Assembly (NCBI RefSeq): GCF_000280495.2
Contig: NZ_CP018016.1
Coordinates: forward strand, 5,022,001 to 5,086,000
Direction: 5' to 3'
Source: Kosakonia radicincitans DSM 16656
Lineage (GTDB): Bacteria > Pseudomonadota > Gammaproteobacteria > Enterobacterales > Enterobacteriaceae
DNA length: 64,000 nt
Shown: positions 1-7,925 of the stretch, piece after piece
How the letters are laid out: the number at the start of each line of letters is the position of its first letter
Position numbering within the stretch: position 1 is the first letter of the stretch
Translations under genes and position numbers: made by a program
Notes under the pieces: model-generated
Database searches by the model: none
Told to the model about the DNA's origin: nothing
What the model saw: the letters and a program-made list of their open reading frames with translations, nothing else

Positions 1-531
1 CGCCCCCTGAGTATCAATCAGTACACGATAATAAAGTTCCTTCAGAATACCCGGCCCCAGAATTCTGCTTTGCTCTTCATCAGAAAGTGCCACCAGCAGG
101 CGATAAACCGTATCGGCCAGCTCTTCTCCCAGCGGAGTGGAAAACAGGATCCCTGCCTTCTCACCTCCTTTTCCTTCGCCCATTTCAATCAGTAATTCGG
201 CAATAGTGGCGACATCAAGCGATACAGACATCGCCAGCAGAGGTTCTTGCTGGCTGGCCGTCGTCTGGCTGGTGAACGGCAGAGGTGCCGAGACAACCAG
301 ATAGTGCCCGGGATCGTAGGTAAATTCCTGCCCGCCCATCAAACCGGTTTTCTTTCCCTGCAGAACAATAACAATGCATGGTTCATAAAGGACAGGCGTA
401 TGGGGCATCGACTCATTGGCCCGCAACAGTTTTATCTCCTTCATCCCGGTGCGCGTGTAGCCTTCATCAGGCGCCAGCGCCAGCAAAGCAGGGATCATTT
501 TCCGCATAAGGCTTGAGGTAACGCCGGACAT
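1..531 (-). CDS. AraC-family transcriptional regulator, N-terminal part (cut by window edge)
   Basis: This gene reads leftward off the window, so only about 177 N-terminal codons are visible and the HTH domain is missing. The visible part is an AraC_N-type ligand-binding domain: it has the 'TPVLYEPCIVIVLQGK' block and ends in 'LYYRVLIDTQGA', just where the linker to the HTH begins. It is clearly paralogous to the complete regulator at 47959-48894, which shares the same blocks. The ATG at 529-531 starts MSGVTSS. It is divergent from the SDR gene at 697, the arrangement usual for AraC_N regulators that control a neighbouring dehydrogenase. The ligand is unknown. The family call is firm and the role is inferred. 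Confidence 0.85.
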   Translation of the reverse strand, partial: MSGVTSSLMRKMIPALLALAPDEGYTRTGMKEIKLLRANESMPHTPVLYEPCIVIVLQGKKTGLMGGQEFTYDPGHYLVVSAPLPFTSQTTASQQEPLLAMSVSLDVATIAELLIEMGEGKGGEKAGILFSTPLGEELADTVYRLLVALSDEEQSRILGPGILKELYYRVLIDTQGA

Positions 532-696
532 TGCGCCTCCTGTATATGAAAAGATAAATTTCACCGCCATCAGCAGGTTTCCAAACCGAATTCTGACAGA
601 AATAGATAATCTTTGTACAGGAACCTTCATTGTTGCATTGCGCTGCTTCTCATACCCTTTTGCGGACAACGTGACACAGCATGTGAGGAACAAAAA
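532..696. promoter_or_regulatory. Divergent promoter region between araC-type and SDR genes
   Basis: This 165-nt non-coding gap separates two divergent genes and must carry both promoters and presumably the AraC-type operator. A Shine-Dalgarno stretch (TGAGGA, about 684-689) precedes the SDR start. I see no clear operator repeat. Confidence 0.5.
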
Positions 697-1443
697 ATGG
701 CAGATTTTTTGGGATTAGCGAACCGAGTGGCGATTGTCACAGGAGCCGCAGGGGATATTGGCAAAGCCACTGTAAAACTTCTCGTCAGCCATGGCGCGAA
801 GGTAATCGCGCTGGATATCGACCCGGCGGTTCATGCGCTGGCGCAGCGCAATCAGGTGGCGACACAACGTTGCGACGTCAGCCAGGAAGCGGAAGTCATC
901 AGCGCGGTCGCTCTCGCGCAGGCTGAATTCGGCGGCGTGGATATTCTCATCAACAATGCGGGCAAGACCCTGAATAAACTGGCGACTGAAACCTCCGTTG
1001 AAGAATGGGACAGCATTATGACCATCAATGCCAGAGGCTATTTTCTCCTGAGCCGGGAAAGCCTGAAGGTGATGCAGCCCCGCAGGCAAGGCGCGATTGT
1101 CAATGTGGCGTCCGTGGTCAGCATGGTGGGCATGAAAACCACGGCTGCTTACTCGGCCTCTAAAGGCGCAATTGCCCAACTGACGAAAGTGCTGGCGCTG
1201 GAGGCTGCTGAGTATGGCATCCGGGTTAATGCCGTCGCTCCCGGCGTCGTCGAAACGAATATTCTTTCCGGCATCGTGGAAGACAGCCGCGCCACGCTGG
1301 CCAGCTACGGCCACGTTCATCCACTTGGGCGGGTGGCTCAGCCGAAAGAGATTGCTGAAGCGATTATCTGGCTGGCATCGCCGAAAGCCAGCTTCGTGAC
1401 GGGAACAGTATTAATGGCTGACGGCGGTTATACCGCACAATAA
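697..1443 (+). CDS. SDR-family NAD(P)-dependent oxidoreductase
   Basis: A classical short-chain dehydrogenase of 248 residues. It has the cofactor loop TGAAGDIGKA near the N-terminus, the NNAG motif, the catalytic YSASK pair preceded by a Ser-rich strand, and the C-terminal 'SFVTGTVLMADGGYTAQ' typical of FabG-like enzymes. An upstream in-frame ATG at 613 would add 28 residues unrelated to SDR proteins; the ATG at 697 has a GAGGA ribosome site and starts at the normal place (MADFLGLANRVAIVTG), so it is preferred. It is followed after 10 nt by a second SDR gene, likely co-transcribed, and lies divergent from an AraC-type regulator. The substrate cannot be told. Confidence 0.9.
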   Translation: MADFLGLANRVAIVTGAAGDIGKATVKLLVSHGAKVIALDIDPAVHALAQRNQVATQRCDVSQEAEVISAVALAQAEFGGVDILINNAGKTLNKLATETSVEEWDSIMTINARGYFLLSRESLKVMQPRRQGAIVNVASVVSMVGMKTTAAYSASKGAIAQLTKVLALEAAEYGIRVNAVAPGVVETNILSGIVEDSRATLASYGHVHPLGRVAQPKEIAEAIIWLASPKASFVTGTVLMADGGYTAQ

Positions 1444-1453
1444 CCGGGAGACA

Positions 1454-2170
1454 ATGATGAAAAAGCAGAGCATTTTGATTGTCGGGTCTGAGAAAGGGCT
1501 GGGGCTGGGGCTGACAGAAGCCTATCTGGAGCGCGGCTGGGAAGTTTTTGCCACCCACTTACCGGCGGCGGACACCTCTTCACTGCTAGCCCTGGGAGAG
1601 ACTTACCCAGGCCATCTCACCACCAGCGAGATTGATGTCACCGATACGTCCCATATCGGGCCGCTTATCGGCAAGATGCGTGAACGGCAGTTTGACATTA
1701 TTTTTATGGTTGCCGGTATGTACGGCCCTTTGCATCAGTCCGTGTTACAGGCTTCTGACGCTGAATTTCAGCAAATCATGATGACCAATGCTTTTGGCCC
1801 TGCCCGCCTGGCCCGGCACCTCCTGCCGATGCTTAAGCCGGATGGAAGCCTGGTTTTTATGTCGTCGCACCGGGGCAGTATTGCCGGCAATACCGAACCG
1901 GGGATAGGTCTTGAGCTTTACCGGGCCAGTAAAGCGGCGCTGAATATGCTCGCTCGCTGCATTTATATGGATATCAGCCAGGGAGCGCAGACGGTTCTGT
2001 CCATTCATCCCGGCTGGGTGACGACAGCGATGGGCACGCTGGACGGTACAGTGGATGCCGAGATCGATGTGAGCACCAGCGTCAACGGCATGGTCAGTGT
2101 GATTGAGCAACACCGGAACGCCAGAAGCCATCTCTTCCTCGATTACGAGAACAACAGTTGGCCCTGGTGA
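1454..2170 (+). CDS. SDR-family oxidoreductase (second gene of pair)
   Basis: A 238-residue short-chain dehydrogenase. The N-terminal nucleotide loop is GSEKGLGLGL, a divergent form of TGxxxGxG. The core has a VAGMYGP segment in place of NNAG, a Ser pair (MSSHRGS) and the catalytic YRASK motif. The C-terminus is shorter than in FabG-type enzymes and resembles SDRs related to the carbonyl reductase/CsgA group. The ATG at 1454 follows a GGGAG ribosome site and a second ATG follows at once. It lies 10 nt after the first SDR and is probably in the same transcript. The substrate is unknown. Confidence 0.88.
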   Translation: MMKKQSILIVGSEKGLGLGLTEAYLERGWEVFATHLPAADTSSLLALGETYPGHLTTSEIDVTDTSHIGPLIGKMRERQFDIIFMVAGMYGPLHQSVLQASDAEFQQIMMTNAFGPARLARHLLPMLKPDGSLVFMSSHRGSIAGNTEPGIGLELYRASKAALNMLARCIYMDISQGAQTVLSIHPGWVTTAMGTLDGTVDAEIDVSTSVNGMVSVIEQHRNARSHLFLDYENNSWPW

Positions 2171-2230
2171 TAACGGACAAAGCCGCCTCTTTTTATCGTT
2201 TTGGAACCCTGCGTTCGCATATGAAAATGA

Positions 2231-2353
2231 CCCACTCCCCAGGCCAACCGGTATGTTACCCCGACGGGCAAAACATCCCTGAATAACGCCTTGAAAATGG
2301 ATGAGAAAAAGGCGCTGAAGCTTCTGGAGAAAATATTTAACGGCGGGTCTTGA
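2231..2353 (+). pseudogene. Possible decayed coding remnant
   Basis: A 40-codon open stretch has a protein-like, lysine- and leucine-rich sequence (DEKKALKLLEKIF followed by NGGS and a stop) but no start codon, because a stop lies just before it. It may be the C-terminal stump of a lost gene. I do not recognise the family and a chance open frame is quite possible. Confidence 0.25.
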
Positions 2354-2780
2354 GGAGAGGGATTTCTTCGCCTGCTTACAGAATAAATAAAGGCCTCACA
2401 TCATTATGCTTATTGCATCAGTACGGGCGCGATAATTAGCGCACTTTCATGAGATATATTTCGTTCAGCCAAACCGCGCTTTATTTCCCGACATAGTTTA
2501 TGCGGGTATTATATCGGGCGTGATGATAAGTGAGAGCGATTCCACCGCGCCAGCCTGAAATAATGTGAAAACCATCACACCGCTTAGCGCTAATTCATGT
2601 TAAGCGGCTATAAGTATTTCGTTCTTATGGCCGAAATGATTACCGTGAATACGTTTATCTATTTGCTAAAGTTTAACATGCCAATGATTTTTCCGGAGAA
2701 TAACTTTATATCTATCATGGCGTTAACCTCTCAACAACAAAAATGAAATATATAATTTCACATATATCAATATTATCGAT
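2354..2780. other. AT-rich non-coding stretch upstream of chemoreceptor
   Basis: About 430 nt with many stops on both strands and no gene I can support. It is more AT-rich than the neighbouring genes. It contains the upstream region of the methyl-accepting protein gene. Confidence 0.5.
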
Positions 2781-2808
2781 TAATTATTTCTCTTACCTCT
2801 CCCGATAA
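2781..2808 (+). promoter_or_regulatory. Candidate sigma-28 (FliA) promoter
   Basis: TAAT at 2781-2784 and CCCGATAA at 2801-2808 are separated by 16 nt. This is close to the FliA consensus TAAA-N15-GCCGATAA. It lies 75 nt before the chemoreceptor start. Chemoreceptor genes are often class 3 flagellar genes, which supports the call; no mapping data exist here. Confidence 0.55.
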
Positions 2809-2883
2809 AGAAATTAAGCGCAGTCTGATACCCGCAGACCTGCGCAATACCTGCCCTATACAACAACAACAGGTTAGCATGCT

Positions 2884-4425
2884 ATGAAATTATCCTTTGC
2901 GCATAAACTGTGGCTTCCACTTGCTGTCGCACTGCTAAGCCTTGCCGGGTCATTATTCTTTGGCTCAGTAAAAATTAAAGATGACCAGCTGGCGCTACGA
3001 AAAAAGGAATTAATGTATGTTTCCCAGTTAGCCCTTAGCGTGGTGAAAACGCAGGCTACACTTGTTGATAAGGGGCTGATATCAAAAGAGGAAGCACAAC
3101 AGCGTTCAATCCAGATCATTAAAGACTTACGCTATGGCGACACAGGATATTTTACTATTCTGAATAACCAGGCGCAGGTCATTATGCATCCCATTAATGC
3201 CGCGTTAATTGGCAAAGGGCCGGATATTGCCGATGCAAATGGCGTCTATATTTTCAGGGATATGGTCAAGGTGACGGAGGATGGCCATGATGGTTTTACC
3301 GCCTATGATTTTCCGCGGCCGGGAGACACCGTACCAAAACCCAAAATTGCCTATAACATTCCATGGTCTCCCTGGGGATGGATTATTACGACGGGTCTTT
3401 ATGTTGATGATATTCAGGACGTCTTTCTCAGTTCTCTTTACCAGAATATCGCGCAATTTATCGCTATCAGCATTCTGCTCTCGATACTGGTTTATCTGAT
3501 TAACCGCAGCACGCTGAAAACACTGGGCGGAGAACCGCGTTATGCGGCTGAGGTCGTGTCGCGAATTGCCGCCGGGGATTTATCGCAGAGCGTGAATAAA
3601 AAAGCCAGTGATAACGCCAGCCTGTTACATGAGATGGGGGTGATGCGCGAGCAACTGACTTCCGTTATTGCGGAGATCCGCGATGGTGCTGAGAGGATCA
3701 ACACCAATACCCAGGATATCGTTGCCGGTAATCAGGAAATCGCCGGGCACACCGATCAGCAGGCGGTATCTCTGGAAAAAACCTCCTCCAGCATGGAAGA
3801 GATCACCGCAGCCGTAAAACAAAATGCTGAAAACGCAGGACAGGCGCGTGAACTGGCGCGTGGCGCGGTGGATATTGCCTCACGCGGGGGTGTGATGATG
3901 CAGAATGTCAATGACACCATGAACGGTATTTCTGAAAGCGCAGGTAAAATTGCCAGTATCATCGATGTGGTAAACAGCATTGCTTTTCAAACCAACATTC
4001 TCGCGCTGAATGCGGCAGTTGAAGCGGCCAGGGCCGGAGAACAGGGGAAAGGCTTTGCCGTGGTGGCCAGCGAGGTACGCAACTTATCCTTACGCAGTTC
4101 TCAGGCAGCCCAGGAGATTAAAGAGTTGATTGAGGAGTCCGTCAGCCGCGTCAACAGTGGCTCGTCGCAGATTAAAATCGCCGGAAATAATATCGACGAG
4201 ATGATTGAAGCCGTGCAGCGTGTTTCGGACATTATGTCGGAAATCTCCGTCGCGACTGATGAACAGAGCATCGGCATTAGCCAGGTCAACGAAGCCATCG
4301 TACAAATCGATTCTGTCACCCATCAGAATGCGCAGCTGGTTCAGCAGGCGGTCATTGCCGCGAATGCGCTGGAAAAACAAACCCGGCGGCTCACGCAGAC
4401 CGTGGCTTTCTTCACTACGGCTTGA
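2884..4425 (+). CDS. Methyl-accepting chemotaxis protein with single Cache sensor
   Basis: A transmembrane chemoreceptor of 513 residues. It has a first membrane helix (about residues 9-28), a periplasmic sensor of single-Cache type with the conserved GYFTILNNQAQVIMHP and WGWIITTGLY blocks (about 30-185), a second helix (about 188-206), a HAMP region, and a long coiled-coil signalling domain. The signalling tip is the highly conserved IAFQTNILALNAAVEAARAG block (from about residue 366). The protein ends TQTVAFFTTA, so it lacks the NWETF-type tail that tethers CheR and CheB in Tar/Tsr. A FliA-like promoter precedes it and the ribosome site is weak. Ligands of Cache receptors are often carboxylates or amino acids; the ligand here is unknown. 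Confidence 0.95.
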   Translation: MKLSFAHKLWLPLAVALLSLAGSLFFGSVKIKDDQLALRKKELMYVSQLALSVVKTQATLVDKGLISKEEAQQRSIQIIKDLRYGDTGYFTILNNQAQVIMHPINAALIGKGPDIADANGVYIFRDMVKVTEDGHDGFTAYDFPRPGDTVPKPKIAYNIPWSPWGWIITTGLYVDDIQDVFLSSLYQNIAQFIAISILLSILVYLINRSTLKTLGGEPRYAAEVVSRIAAGDLSQSVNKKASDNASLLHEMGVMREQLTSVIAEIRDGAERINTNTQDIVAGNQEIAGHTDQQAVSLEKTSSSMEEITAAVKQNAENAGQARELARGAVDIASRGGVMMQNVNDTMNGISESAGKIASIIDVVNSIAFQTNILALNAAVEAARAGEQGKGFAVVASEVRNLSLRSSQAAQEIKELIEESVSRVNSGSSQIKIAGNNIDEMIEAVQRVSDIMSEISVATDEQSIGISQVNEAIVQIDSVTHQNAQLVQQAVIAANALEKQTRRLTQTVAFFTTA

Positions 4426-4453
4426 TAAAGGGGATCAAGAAATCTGCCTTGAA

Positions 4454-4489
4454 CCGCGCAACGACAGTTTGTATTGCTGCGTTGCGCGG
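4454..4489. terminator. Hairpin after chemoreceptor gene
   Basis: A perfect 10-bp inverted repeat (CCGCGCAACG with CGTTGCGCGG, 16-nt loop) lies 28 nt after the receptor stop. There is no T-tract, so it may be a weak terminator or a stabilising hairpin. Confidence 0.45.
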
Positions 4490-4502
4490 GATCAGGGGCG
4501 GT

Positions 4503-4514
4503 AGGCCGGACTCG
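4503..4514. repeat. 12-nt copy of the leuX 3' end (possible att half-site)
   Basis: AGGCCGGACTCG here is identical to 7439-7450 inside the 3' part of leuX, in the same orientation. Base composition turns AT-rich directly after it. That fits a distal attachment scar of an element integrated at leuX. The first ten bases also fit a REP-type GTAGGCCGGA, so a chance match is possible. Confidence 0.35.
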
Positions 4515-4666
4515 TCTTTCAAACTTAACAAACTGAATTATAAGTGATTAATTATTGATATTTTGGTTGTGTATACTCAGTTATATACTCAACAGCTTTC
4601 TTTCCAAAATCACCAAGTAACAAAGTATATAAACCAACTCAGATATGATGCAGCAATTATACCCGA
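4515..4666. other. AT-rich non-coding flank left of the IS element
   Basis: About 150 nt of AT-rich sequence without a gene. It contains short repeats of the TATACTCA type (near 4573 and 4585). It is probably foreign DNA of the leuX island. Confidence 0.4.
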
Positions 4667-4737
4667 TGACCTGCTCCCCATTGATTAACACACAACGATG
4701 TTAGTAATGTCTTCATCAGCAACATGAGGACAACCCC

Positions 4738-5001
4738 ATGAAGAAGCGTTTTTCCGACGAACAGATCATCAATATTCTTCGCGAAGCCGAGGCGGGTGTT
4801 TCTGCCCGCGAACTCTGCCGTAAGTACGCCATCTCCGACGCCACGTTTTATACGTGGCGTAAGAAGTTTGGTGGCATGGAAGTACCTGAAGTAAAAAGGC
4901 TTAAGTCACCTGAAGAAGAGAACGCCCGCCTCAGGAAACTGCTCGCCGAAGCCATGCTGGATAAAGAGGCACTACAGGTGGCTCTGGGCCGAAAGTACTG
5001 A
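4738..5001 (+). CDS. IS3-family transposase OrfA
   Basis: An 87-residue HTH_Tnp_1-type DNA-binding protein (FSDEQIINILREAEAG, then the recognition segment SDATFYTWRKKFGG) followed by a leucine-zipper helix (EENARLRKLLAEAMLDKEAL). Near its stop the codons CGA AAG (4990-4995) form an A-AAG slip site that could give -1 frameshifting into OrfB and so the OrfAB transposase. The SD-like AGGA is at about 4727. Confidence 0.95.
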   Translation: MKKRFSDEQIINILREAEAGVSARELCRKYAISDATFYTWRKKFGGMEVPEVKRLKSPEEENARLRKLLAEAMLDKEALQVALGRKY

Positions 5002-5024
5002 CGACAGACCAGAAGCGGGAAGCC

Positions 5025-5858
5025 GTGACAGTGATGTGCAAAGCGACAGATCTGTCGCAACGGCGTGCCTGCAGGCTGACAGGTTTGTCCCTGTCGACCT
5101 GCCGTTATGATGCGCACCGCCCGGCTACTGATACGTATCTGTCTGCACGTATCACCGAACTGGCAATGGAACGCCGACGTTTCGGTTACCGGCGTATCTG
5201 GCAGCTTCTGCGTCGTGAAGGCCTTTGCGTTAACCACAAACGGGTCTACCGCATTTATCATCTCAAGGGTCTGGGCGTAAAACGCAGACGGCGCCGTAAG
5301 GGGCTGGCAACTGAGCGGCTTCCGCTGTTGCGTCCGGCAGGGCCCAACCTGACGCGGTCAATGGATTTTGTCATGGATGCGCTGGCCAGTGGTCGCCGGA
5401 TTAAATGCCTGACCTGCGTTGATGATTTCACGAAGGAGTGTCTGACGATCAGCGTTGCTTTCGGGATTACAGGCGTTCAGGTATCACGCATTCTGGACAG
5501 CGTTGCGCTGTTTCGTGGCTATCCGGCGACGATAAGAACAGATCAGGGGCCTGACTTTACCTGCCGTGCGCTGGATCAGTGGGCCTTTGAACATAGTATT
5601 GAGCTGCGGCTTATTCAGCCGGGCAAGCCGACACAGAATGGCTTTATCGAGAGTTTTAATGGTCGTTTTCGCGATGAATGCCTGAATGAGCACTGGTTCC
5701 ACGATATTGTTCATGCAAAAGCAATTATAAGCGCATGGCGGCGGGACTATAACGAATGCCGGCCTCATTCTTCGTTGAATTATCAGACCCCTTCAGAGTT
5801 TGCAGCGGGATGGCGAAACGGAGAATACGGGAGTAAATCAACCGACATTACTAACTGA
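5025..5858 (+). CDS. IS3-family transposase OrfB (DDE integrase)
   Basis: A 277-residue rve-type integrase. The catalytic acidic residues are seen in SMDFVMDAL (first Asp), RTDQGPDF (second Asp) and GFIESFNGRFRDECLNE (Glu). The N-terminal part is the HTH_21 domain (RRRFGYRRIWQLLRREG). It opens at GTG 5025, but in vivo it is more likely made as the OrfAB frameshift product, because the frame stays open upstream of 5025 past the slip site. No internal stop is present, so the element may be active. Confidence 0.95.
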   Translation: MTVMCKATDLSQRRACRLTGLSLSTCRYDAHRPATDTYLSARITELAMERRRFGYRRIWQLLRREGLCVNHKRVYRIYHLKGLGVKRRRRRKGLATERLPLLRPAGPNLTRSMDFVMDALASGRRIKCLTCVDDFTKECLTISVAFGITGVQVSRILDSVALFRGYPATIRTDQGPDFTCRALDQWAFEHSIELRLIQPGKPTQNGFIESFNGRFRDECLNEHWFHDIVHAKAIISAWRRDYNECRPHSSLNYQTPSEFAAGWRNGEYGSKSTDITN

Positions 5859-6007
5859 TTATTGTGTTTAATACTGGGGGCAGGTCATAGTGATTGGAGC
5901 CTGTTCATAATGTCTACCTAAGCATTCATTTATGTGCATCCTACTACATCGGTTGATAATGTGGCTACAGGCTTTGAGAGGATGAGACGAGGGGGCGCAA
6001 CACCCCC

Positions 6008-6364
6008 TTATTCTTTGGGATAAGAAAGTTCAGCAGTGATTAAATGTGACCCTGATTTATCAGATTGGACGTCATACGCGAAGTTATACCGCTCTCCAGA
6101 CGTAAACTTAAATCCGAATACAGGAAGACACTCACCCTTCGGTACATAAACAGGCTTGTCGTCGAAAATCTTGTGAAGAGAGTCACTATTATCACTATTG
6201 ATTTGAATAGCAGTGATCCGTTCCTGCGGCTCCAGTGGTGACACCACACAAACTTGATTATTTTTGATAAATGCCGTTGTAGATTCACGACCTACCATTC
6301 GATCACCAGGCCCAGGGCATCCCATTAAGAGAAATACAACACCCAGCAACATTTTGTTCTTCAT
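6008..6364 (-). CDS. Putative T6SS immunity periplasmic lipoprotein
   Basis: A small lipoprotein of 118 residues. The N-terminus MKNKMLLGVVFLLMGCPGPG is a lipoprotein signal with a lipobox ending in Cys-16. The mature part is a short beta-rich domain with the pair FIKNNQVCV and PKGECLPVFGF, so it has two further cysteines. It matches my recollection of the enterobacterial family described as putative T6SS immunity periplasmic lipoproteins. A longer open frame reaches 6475, but the ATG at 6364 begins the signal peptide and lies only 2 nt after the stop of the upstream metallopeptidase-like gene, so the two are translationally coupled. The effector-immunity role is inferred. Confidence 0.75.
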   Translation of the reverse strand: MKNKMLLGVVFLLMGCPGPGDRMVGRESTTAFIKNNQVCVVSPLEPQERITAIQINSDNSDSLHKIFDDKPVYVPKGECLPVFGFKFTSGERYNFAYDVQSDKSGSHLITAELSYPKE

Positions 6365-6366
6365 GT

Positions 6367-6909
6367 TTAACGCCCCTTCCCTGTTACGATTTTCTGGTAA
6401 AGCGAGGGGACATCCTGCAACATATCTACGCCTCTGTACATCCCCATGCGCCCAGGCCTTTGATAATAAGACCACTTACTGATCCCATAAACCAGCAGTA
6501 ACCAGTAATCAGCTAAAATAGAGGCTTGCTGTTCAAGAGAGTAATCAGTGAGCTTTTCTTTATCCAGCCTGTAGGTATATTCAGCAGCCCAGCTAAATGC
6601 ACCCCGCATTCTCACCCATTGCCCGTGTTGGTGTTGCCAGGCATGCCCCAGCTCATGGATGAAAACATATTTATCTTCAACGAAAACCGAGTTTGCGGAA
6701 AAGTCTTCCCTATACATAGATTTTCTGTACCACAACTCCCCGTTGGGAGTCATCGCGTAGTTTTGTTTCTGTAGGCCGAACGGTAAATAGCTGTCACAAT
6801 GAATCCAGACACGGCTATAAACTATCGAATCACCGAACACCCTACGAGCCATTGCAATCTCGCCTAACGTCATCCGGCGTAATGTTCCTTCCTCTGCCTG
6901 TGCGCTCAT
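6367..6909 (-). CDS. VgrG-associated HExxH zinc-peptidase-like protein (putative T6SS effector)
   Basis: A 180-residue protein with the zinc motif HELGHAWQHQHG in its middle and a conserved downstream EQQASILADYW segment that can give the third (Glu) ligand. The N-terminus MSAQAEEGTLRRMTLGE recalls short proteins annotated as 'vgr-related protein' or Rhs-linked in Enterobacteriaceae, which usually sit next to vgrG. No vgrG, rhs, hcp or tss gene is present here, so this is an orphan. The start has a strong AGGAGGA ribosome site. The gene is AT-richer than its surroundings and shares an island with an IS element. A toxin role cut off from its delivery gene is inferred from family context and from the coupled lipoprotein. 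Confidence 0.75.
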   Translation of the reverse strand: MSAQAEEGTLRRMTLGEIAMARRVFGDSIVYSRVWIHCDSYLPFGLQKQNYAMTPNGELWYRKSMYREDFSANSVFVEDKYVFIHELGHAWQHQHGQWVRMRGAFSWAAEYTYRLDKEKLTDYSLEQQASILADYWLLLVYGISKWSYYQRPGRMGMYRGVDMLQDVPSLYQKIVTGKGR

Positions 6910-7429
6910 AAACTGTCCTCCTTGTATGATTTATATCAGGGTATCCAGGGAGCATAAAACGCGCAACTAACAGATTTTGGACAATAGAAGCCATAAAGCC
7001 CCGTTGGTGATACAGCAACAAGCGGAGCGTAGCGACTTCATCAGACTGTCAGAGGGTTCACACCTTATCAGGGTGCTCGTGTACCGTTAGGAGCGTGAGC
7101 GAAACGCTGATAGAGCCTACATGTCGTTTGTAGGTACGTTTATCCACCATAAACCTGTTTACGTGGCTCATAAGGCCGCACATCGGGCTTAAATGCGTGT
7201 GATCAATCTGTTTTGGTATGGAGTTTAGAGACGGCGGCACGTCTTCCGGCTTCAAAGGAAAAGCGATACAAGGTTGAGCCTGGTAACTACTTGCCACTGC
7301 GTGCTAACGTACCAAAAGCCATTAACAATCACAGTGGCTTTTGTACTTGATAGGGAACTGACATTTCTTATATGCAAATGAGACAGGTTTTTCACACTAG
7401 CTCATTGTTTTTAAAGGAATTTAGTGACT
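6910..7429. other. Non-coding island DNA between effector gene and leuX
   Basis: About 520 nt with no coding region I can support. It must carry the promoter of the effector/lipoprotein pair. No integrase gene is present between leuX and the effector gene, although leuX islands normally keep one there. Confidence 0.5.
7309..7346. terminator. Long hairpin near the leuX 3' side
   Basis: GTAC plus AAAAGCCA pairs with TGGCTTTT plus GTAC, a 12-bp stem with one bulged C and a 13-nt loop. It lies about 85 nt beyond the leuX 3' end and could end leuX transcription or a lost island gene. Confidence 0.4.
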
Positions 7430-7514
7430 TGGTGCCGAAGGCCGGACTCGAACCGGCACGTATTTCTACGGTTGATTTTGAATCAACTGCGTCTACCGAT
7501 TTCGCCACTTCGGC
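7430..7514 (-). tRNA. leuX: tRNA-Leu (anticodon CAA)
   Basis: An 85-nt tRNA read on the minus strand, with an encoded CCA end at 7430-7432. The acceptor stem is GCCGAAG/CTTCGGC, the anticodon stem is GTTGA/TCAAC around the loop TTCAAAA (anticodon CAA), it has a long variable arm, and the T-loop is GGTTCGAGTCC. As far as I recall the E. coli leuX sequence, it is identical. Its place next to ahr (yjgB) is conserved. leuX is a well-known target of P4-type integrases and pathogenicity islands. The accessory DNA at 1-7429 lies on its 3' side, where such elements insert. Confidence 0.98.
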
Positions 7515-7541
7515 ACTGAAGGGGATGCGGAAACGTGTGGG

Positions 7542-7569
7542 ATTATACCTGCCGTTCGCGGCTATGCAA
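7542..7569 (-). promoter_or_regulatory. leuX promoter
   Basis: On the minus strand a perfect -10 TATAAT (7542-7547) lies 16 nt from a -35 TTGCAT (7564-7569). A GC-rich discriminator (CCCACACG) follows, as expected for a stringently controlled tRNA promoter. Confidence 0.75.
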
Positions 7570-7925
7570 GCCACGATATCGCGTTCAGTTGCTAAGTGAT
7601 GAAAAAACCAGCGTTGCGTCAAGCTGTTGGTACTCCCTTTTCCTGTCGCAGTGCTTTATCCGCTACATTAACCCGTCTTTCGAAATTCCCTGTCTCCTCT
7701 ACCACGTTATTTATCATCCTCACCCTGCTAATTATTTATAAAATAGCGAAACGGTCATTTTTAATATATGATATTTTAATAAACAGATTATCTATTTCAT
7801 TTTCGCTAATTTGCCATATCGGTTAAAAGACCTATGACAATTAGCCTGTTTCATTTTTTTCATTTCATTTAATACTCTGATGATTACCAGGCTCATTGAC
7901 GAACGCTATTACGTGGAGATGACGC
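7570..7925. other. AT-rich region upstream of LuxR-type gene
   Basis: About 350 nt, strongly AT-rich from 7730, with no supported gene. It probably carries the promoter of the regulator at 7926. AT-rich upstream DNA of this kind is often bound by H-NS; that is inference. Confidence 0.45.

Larger units (their letters stand above)
4667..5887 (+). mobile_element. IS3-family insertion sequence (IS407-like), 1221 bp
   Basis: The ends are imperfect inverted repeats: TGACCTGCTCCCC at 4667 and the complement of TGACCTGCCCCCA ending at 5887. Between them lie orfA and orfB in a -1 frame relation, the IS3 layout. The ends and OrfA type fit the IS407 subgroup, which makes 4-bp target duplications, yet the flanks (CCGA left, TAGT right) do not match. 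The element looks intact, so the missing duplication points to recombination or deletion beside it. Confidence 0.93.

Noticed and set aside
715..1320. 201-codon minus-strand open frame opposite the first SDR gene
   Set aside because: It is a shadow of the SDR coding sequence and has no protein-family features.
7058..7297. 79-codon minus-strand open frame near leuX
   Set aside because: No ribosome site, no recognisable sequence and low-complexity surroundings. I leave this stretch as non-coding.
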